Source of the DNA: Actinomycetes bacterium
GTDB taxonomy: Bacteria > Actinomycetota > Thermoleophilia > Solirubrobacterales > Solirubrobacteraceae
Reading direction: 5' to 3'
Assembly (NCBI GenBank): GCA_023429855.1
Contig: JAEZDB010000201.1
Coordinates: 1 to 7,976, forward strand
DNA length: 7,976 nt
Below, piece after piece: positions 4,748 through 7,976 of this stretch (its first letter is position 1; every line of letters begins with the position of its first letter). Under the pieces are notes generated by a model. The model was not told the DNA's origin. It made no database searches and worked only from the letters and a program-made list of their open reading frames with translations. Position numbers and translations under genes: made by a program.

Positions 4748-6142
4748 TTGCTGCTCACGCTCACCCATCGAGGCCCCGCTGCGGGGGATCTCGGCTTCCT
4801 GCTCCACAAGCATCCGGGCCGGGTCCAGCGGTTCTCGCTGCCGTTCGGCACGGCACACGTGTTCTACCCAGAGGTCGAGGCAGAGCGGTGCACGGCGGCG
4901 CTGCTGCTCGAGGTCGATCCCGTCGGACTCGTCCGCAAGGGACGCGGCGGCGGCTTTTCCTTGGGCGAGTACGTCAACGACCGCCCGTACGTGGCGTCGT
5001 CGTTCCTGTCCGTCGCCCTGGTCAGCGTGTTCAAGAGCGCCATGGCCGGCAACTGCGTACCGCGTCCCGAGCTGGCCGCCAGCGCGATCGACCTTGAGGC
5101 GCACCTGCCGACCGTTCCGGCGCGCGGCGGCGAGACCCTCGTGCGCCAGCTGTTCGGACCGCTCGGCTACGAGGTCAATGCGGCCGCGGTACCGCTCGAC
5201 CCGTCCCAGCCCGACTGGGGCGACAGCCGATACCTGAGCCTCACGCTCCGAGCGAAGGTCCGCCTCGCGGACCTGCTCAGCCACCTCTACGTGCTGCTGC
5301 CCGTCCTCGACGACGACAAGCACTACTGGGTCGGCGACGACGAGATCGAGAAGCTGATGCGTCGGGGCGAAGGCTGGCTGCCCGGCCACCCCGAGCGCGA
5401 GCTGATCGTGCGTCGCTACCTCAAACACCAGCGCGTGCTGACCGCGCCGGCCAACGCGCAGCTCGTCGCGAACGATCCCGCCGCAGAGGAGGAAGCCGAC
5501 GCTGCGGAGCTCGCGGTCCAGAGCGAAGCCGTGCTGGAGAAAGCCGTGCGCCTGCGCGACCAGCGCCTCGACGCCGTGGAGGCAGCCGTCAGGGCAACCG
5601 GCGCGCGCCGCGTCCTCGACCTCGGCTGCGGCCCTGGCGCGCTGCTCTCCCGGCTCGTGCGCGGCGGCTACGACCAGGTCACCGGCGTCGACGTCTCGAT
5701 CGGCGCGCTGGAGTCGGCTGCGCGCCGGCTCAAGCTCGACCTGATGCCCGATGCCCAGCGCGGGCGGATCGCGCTGCTGCACAGCGCGCTCACCTACCGC
5801 GACCGGCGGCTTACCGGCTACGACGCGGCGGTCCTGCAAGAGGTGATCGAGCACCTCGACGAGCCGCGGCTCGCGGCCGCTGAGGAGAACGTGTTCGGCC
5901 AGGCGAAGCCCGGCGCGGTCATCGTCACGACGCCCAACCGCGAGTACAACGTGCGGTGGGAGACGCTGCCCGCCGGGCAGTTCCGCCACCGCGACCACCG
6001 CTTCGAGTGGACCCGCGCGGAGTTCCAGGCGTGGGGCGACGGCGTCGCCGGGCGGCGCGGCTACGCGGTGCGCTACGAGCCGATCGGCCCGGTCGACGAC
6101 GAGGTCGGCTCGCCGACCCAGATGGCGGTGTTCACGCGATGA
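4748..6142 (+). CDS. hen1: 3' terminal RNA ribose 2'-O-methyltransferase Hen1
   Basis: Bacterial Hen1 transfers a methyl group from S-adenosylmethionine to the 2'-OH of the 3'-terminal nucleotide of a broken RNA. This precedes sealing by Pnkp and makes the repaired bond resistant to another ribotoxin cut. I start at TTG 4748, which gives 464 residues and an N-terminus reading Met-Leu-Leu-Thr-Leu-Thr, the usual family beginning, with the LLHKHP motif at about 18-23. A GTG at 4715 would add eleven unconserved residues. The N-terminal half (about 1-240) is the Hen1 N-domain that contacts the Pnkp ligase. An acidic linker (about 243-262) follows. The methyltransferase domain has the SAM motif DLGCGPG (291-297) and the EVIEH metal site (Glu365, Glu368, His369), completed by His417 in the RHRDHRFEW segment. 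All metal ligands are present, so the enzyme should be active. The stop overlaps the pnkp start as ATGA. Confidence 0.94.
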   Translation: MLLTLTHRGPAAGDLGFLLHKHPGRVQRFSLPFGTAHVFYPEVEAERCTAALLLEVDPVGLVRKGRGGGFSLGEYVNDRPYVASSFLSVALVSVFKSAMAGNCVPRPELAASAIDLEAHLPTVPARGGETLVRQLFGPLGYEVNAAAVPLDPSQPDWGDSRYLSLTLRAKVRLADLLSHLYVLLPVLDDDKHYWVGDDEIEKLMRRGEGWLPGHPERELIVRRYLKHQRVLTAPANAQLVANDPAAEEEADAAELAVQSEAVLEKAVRLRDQRLDAVEAAVRATGARRVLDLGCGPGALLSRLVRGGYDQVTGVDVSIGALESAARRLKLDLMPDAQRGRIALLHSALTYRDRRLTGYDAAVLQEVIEHLDEPRLAAAEENVFGQAKPGAVIVTTPNREYNVRWETLPAGQFRHRDHRFEWTRAEFQAWGDGVAGRRGYAVRYEPIGPVDDEVGSPTQMAVFTR

Positions 6143-7976
6143 AGATCGACCTGCCAGACCCCAGCCTGGTCCTGCTGATCGGCGCGTCGGGCTCGGGGAA
6201 GAGCTCGTTCGCCCGCAAGCACTTCTTGCCGACCGAGGTGATCTCGTCCGACGTGTGCCGCGGGCTCGTTGCCGACGACGAGAACGACCAGGCAGCGACG
6301 AAGGACGCGTTCGACGTCCTCAAGTTCATCGCCGAGCGCCGGCTCGCACAGCCGCGGTTCACCGTGATCGACGCGACGAACGTGCAAAAGGAGTCGCGCA
6401 AGGGGCTGATCAACCTCGCCAAGGCGCACGACCTCATGCCGGTCGCGATCGTGCTCGACCTGCCTGAGTCGGTCTGCCATGCGCGCAACGCCGAACGCGC
6501 CGACCGCGACTTCGGACCGCACGTGGTCCGCAACCAGACGTCGCAACTCCGGAGGTCGCTGCGCGGCCTGCAGCGGGAGGGCATCAAGCGCGTCTGGACG
6601 CTGTCGAGCGTCGACGAGGTCGGAGCCGCTGAGATCGAACGGCGTCCGCTCTGGACCGACCGCCGCGTCGAGACCGGGCCGTTCGACATCATCGGCGACG
6701 TCCACGGGTGCTATGCCGAACTGGTCGAGCTGCTCGTGAAACTGGGCTACGGGGTTGCCGCCGACGGCGTCACCGTCACGCCGCCCGAGGGGCGCCGAGC
6801 GGTGTTCGTCGGCGACTACGTCGACCGCGGCCCGGCGCCCCCGGCCGTGCTCAAGCTCGTGATGTCGATGGTCGCCGCCGGCACGGCAATCGCGGTCCCT
6901 GGCAACCACGACGACAAACTCGCCCGCTGGCTCGGCGGCCGCAAGGTGCGGATCGTGCACGGACTGCAGGAGTCGATCGACCAGCTTGCCGGGGAGTCCG
7001 ACCAGTTCAAGCGCGACGCCCAGGAGTTCCTCAAGGGGCTGGTGAGTCACGTGGTGCTCGACGGCGGCAACCTCGTCGTCGCGCATGCGGGACTGCTCGA
7101 GCAGTACCAGGGGCGTTCCTCGGGCCGGGTGCGCGACTTCGCGCTCTACGGCGCCACGACAGGCGAACTCGATGCCGACGGCCTCCCCATCCGCCTGCCG
7201 TGGGCCAACGACTACCGGGGAGGCGCCTCGGTCGTCTACGGCCACACCCCCGTGCAAGAGCCGGCCTGGGTCAACAACACGCTCAACATCGACACGGGCT
7301 GCGTCTTCGGCGGCAGGCTCACGGCGCTGCGATGGCCCGAACGCGAGGTCGTGTCGGTCGCGGCCCACGCGACGTACACCGAGCCGGCGCGGCCGTTCCT
7401 GCGCTCCGAGGCCGAAACGCCGATCGATGAGGAGCGTCCGGCGTTCCTGCTCGATCTCGACGATGTCGCCGGGAAGCGTGTCATCGCTACGCGCCTGATG
7501 GCCAACGTCACGATCCGCGAGGAGAACGCCACCGCGGCGATCGAGGTGATGAGCCGGTTCGCGATGGACCCGCGGTGGCTCGTCTACCTGCCGCCGACGA
7601 TGGCACCGACCGCGATCTCGCAGCTCGGCGACGTGCTCGAGCATCCCCACGAGGCGTTCGCCGATTACCGCAAGGCCGGTGTGGCCACGGTGGTCTGCGA
7701 GGAGAAGCACATGGGCTCGCGCGCGGTCGTCGTCGTGTGTCGCGACGAGTCCGTGGCGGCGGACCGGTTCGGCGTGGACCACGGCGAGACCGGCGCGATC
7801 TACACCCGGACCGGTCGGCCGTTCTTCGACGACCCGGCGCTGACCGAGGCGGCGCCGGCGCGCGTGCGCGGCGCGATCGCTCTGGCCGGACTGTGGGACG
7901 AGCTGGAGACCGGTTGGCTCGTGCTCGACTGCGAGCTGCTGCCATGGTCGGCGAAGGCGATGGAGCTGATCAGCTC
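6139..7976 (+). CDS. pnkp: Polynucleotide kinase-phosphatase-ligase Pnkp (3' end outside window)
   Basis: This trifunctional RNA end-healing and sealing enzyme phosphorylates the 5'-OH, removes 2',3'-cyclic or 3' phosphate, and adenylylates itself for ligation together with Hen1. ATG 6139 overlaps the hen1 stop; 612 codons lie in the window. The kinase (about 1-170) has the P-loop GASGSGKS (15-22) and Asp38/Arg41 in the SSDVCR segment. The binuclear metallophosphatase (about 180-415) has GDVHG (186-190), GDYVDRG (225-231), GNHD (255-258), His316 in HAGL and His369 in GHT. The ligase part starts near 470 and shows the nucleotidyltransferase motif EKHMGSR with nucleophile Lys523, then the LDCELLPW segment at about 596-603. 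All key residues seen are intact. Family members are about 850-870 residues, so some 240-260 residues with the remaining ligase motifs are missing because of the window edge, not because of a mutation. No clear Shine-Dalgarno sequence is seen; translational coupling to hen1 is likely. Confidence 0.95.
   Translation, partial: MKIDLPDPSLVLLIGASGSGKSSFARKHFLPTEVISSDVCRGLVADDENDQAATKDAFDVLKFIAERRLAQPRFTVIDATNVQKESRKGLINLAKAHDLMPVAIVLDLPESVCHARNAERADRDFGPHVVRNQTSQLRRSLRGLQREGIKRVWTLSSVDEVGAAEIERRPLWTDRRVETGPFDIIGDVHGCYAELVELLVKLGYGVAADGVTVTPPEGRRAVFVGDYVDRGPAPPAVLKLVMSMVAAGTAIAVPGNHDDKLARWLGGRKVRIVHGLQESIDQLAGESDQFKRDAQEFLKGLVSHVVLDGGNLVVAHAGLLEQYQGRSSGRVRDFALYGATTGELDADGLPIRLPWANDYRGGASVVYGHTPVQEPAWVNNTLNIDTGCVFGGRLTALRWPEREVVSVAAHATYTEPARPFLRSEAETPIDEERPAFLLDLDDVAGKRVIATRLMANVTIREENATAAIEVMSRFAMDPRWLVYLPPTMAPTAISQLGDVLEHPHEAFADYRKAGVATVVCEEKHMGSRAVVVVCRDESVAADRFGVDHGETGAIYTRTGRPFFDDPALTEAAPARVRGAIALAGLWDELETGWLVLDCELLPWSAKAMELIS

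Noticed and set aside
4625..7782. Two very long minus-strand frames (457 and 569 residues) opposite hen1 and pnkp
   Set aside because: The plus strand carries complete Hen1 and Pnkp motifs in order. The antisense products look like composition artefacts of third-position G/C bias.
7703..7976. Possible loss of the later ligase motifs in Pnkp
   Set aside because: The frame stays open to the last base of the window, so the shortening is due to the window edge and not a truncation.

Overview
The window is GC-rich chromosomal DNA with short intergenic gaps, several start codons without Shine-Dalgarno sequences, twin GTGA/ATGA gene overlaps, a lipoprotein and secreted Ag85-like hydrolases. This points to an actinobacterium. 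A Thermoleophilia/Solirubrobacterales-type lineage is my guess from codon style and gene content, but nothing here proves the taxon. I see no mobile element, CRISPR array, tRNA or rRNA.

Layout. (i) 1-907, + strand: the 3' end of an HNH endonuclease gene, overlapping by 4 bases (GTGA) a small lipoprotein of unknown function with six mature-part cysteines besides the lipidated one. An 11-bp perfect hairpin is embedded in the last lipoprotein codons, 20 bases from the end of the convergent gene. (ii) 923-3519, - strand: two tandem paralogous secreted esterases of the Ag85/esterase D alpha/beta-hydrolase type. Each appears to have its own promoter placed directly against the start codon (leaderless architecture), and an intrinsic-type terminator lies between them. 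(iii) 3520-3666: a 147-bp gap with the promoter of the upstream esterase and a chain of three perfect inverted repeats. (iv) 3667-4566, - strand: a classical-type short-chain dehydrogenase/reductase whose leader could fold to hide its ribosome binding site. (v) 4567-4747: the divergent promoter region. (vi) 4748-7976, + strand: hen1 and pnkp, overlapping by ATGA. They encode the bacterial Pnkp/Hen1 RNA repair system; pnkp is cut by the window edge inside the ligase domain.

How the genes work together. Hen1 and Pnkp are a known functional unit: Pnkp heals and seals RNA broken by ribotoxins, and Hen1 2'-O-methylates the 3' end before sealing so the repaired junction resists a second cut. The esterases act outside the cytoplasm on an unknown acyl ester. 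Their shared C-terminal module, ending in Leu-Pro-Ala-Gly-Cys, is the least explained protein feature here. No gene looks like a completely new system; the most interesting unexplained material is regulatory, in the promoter regions of the esterases and the SDR.
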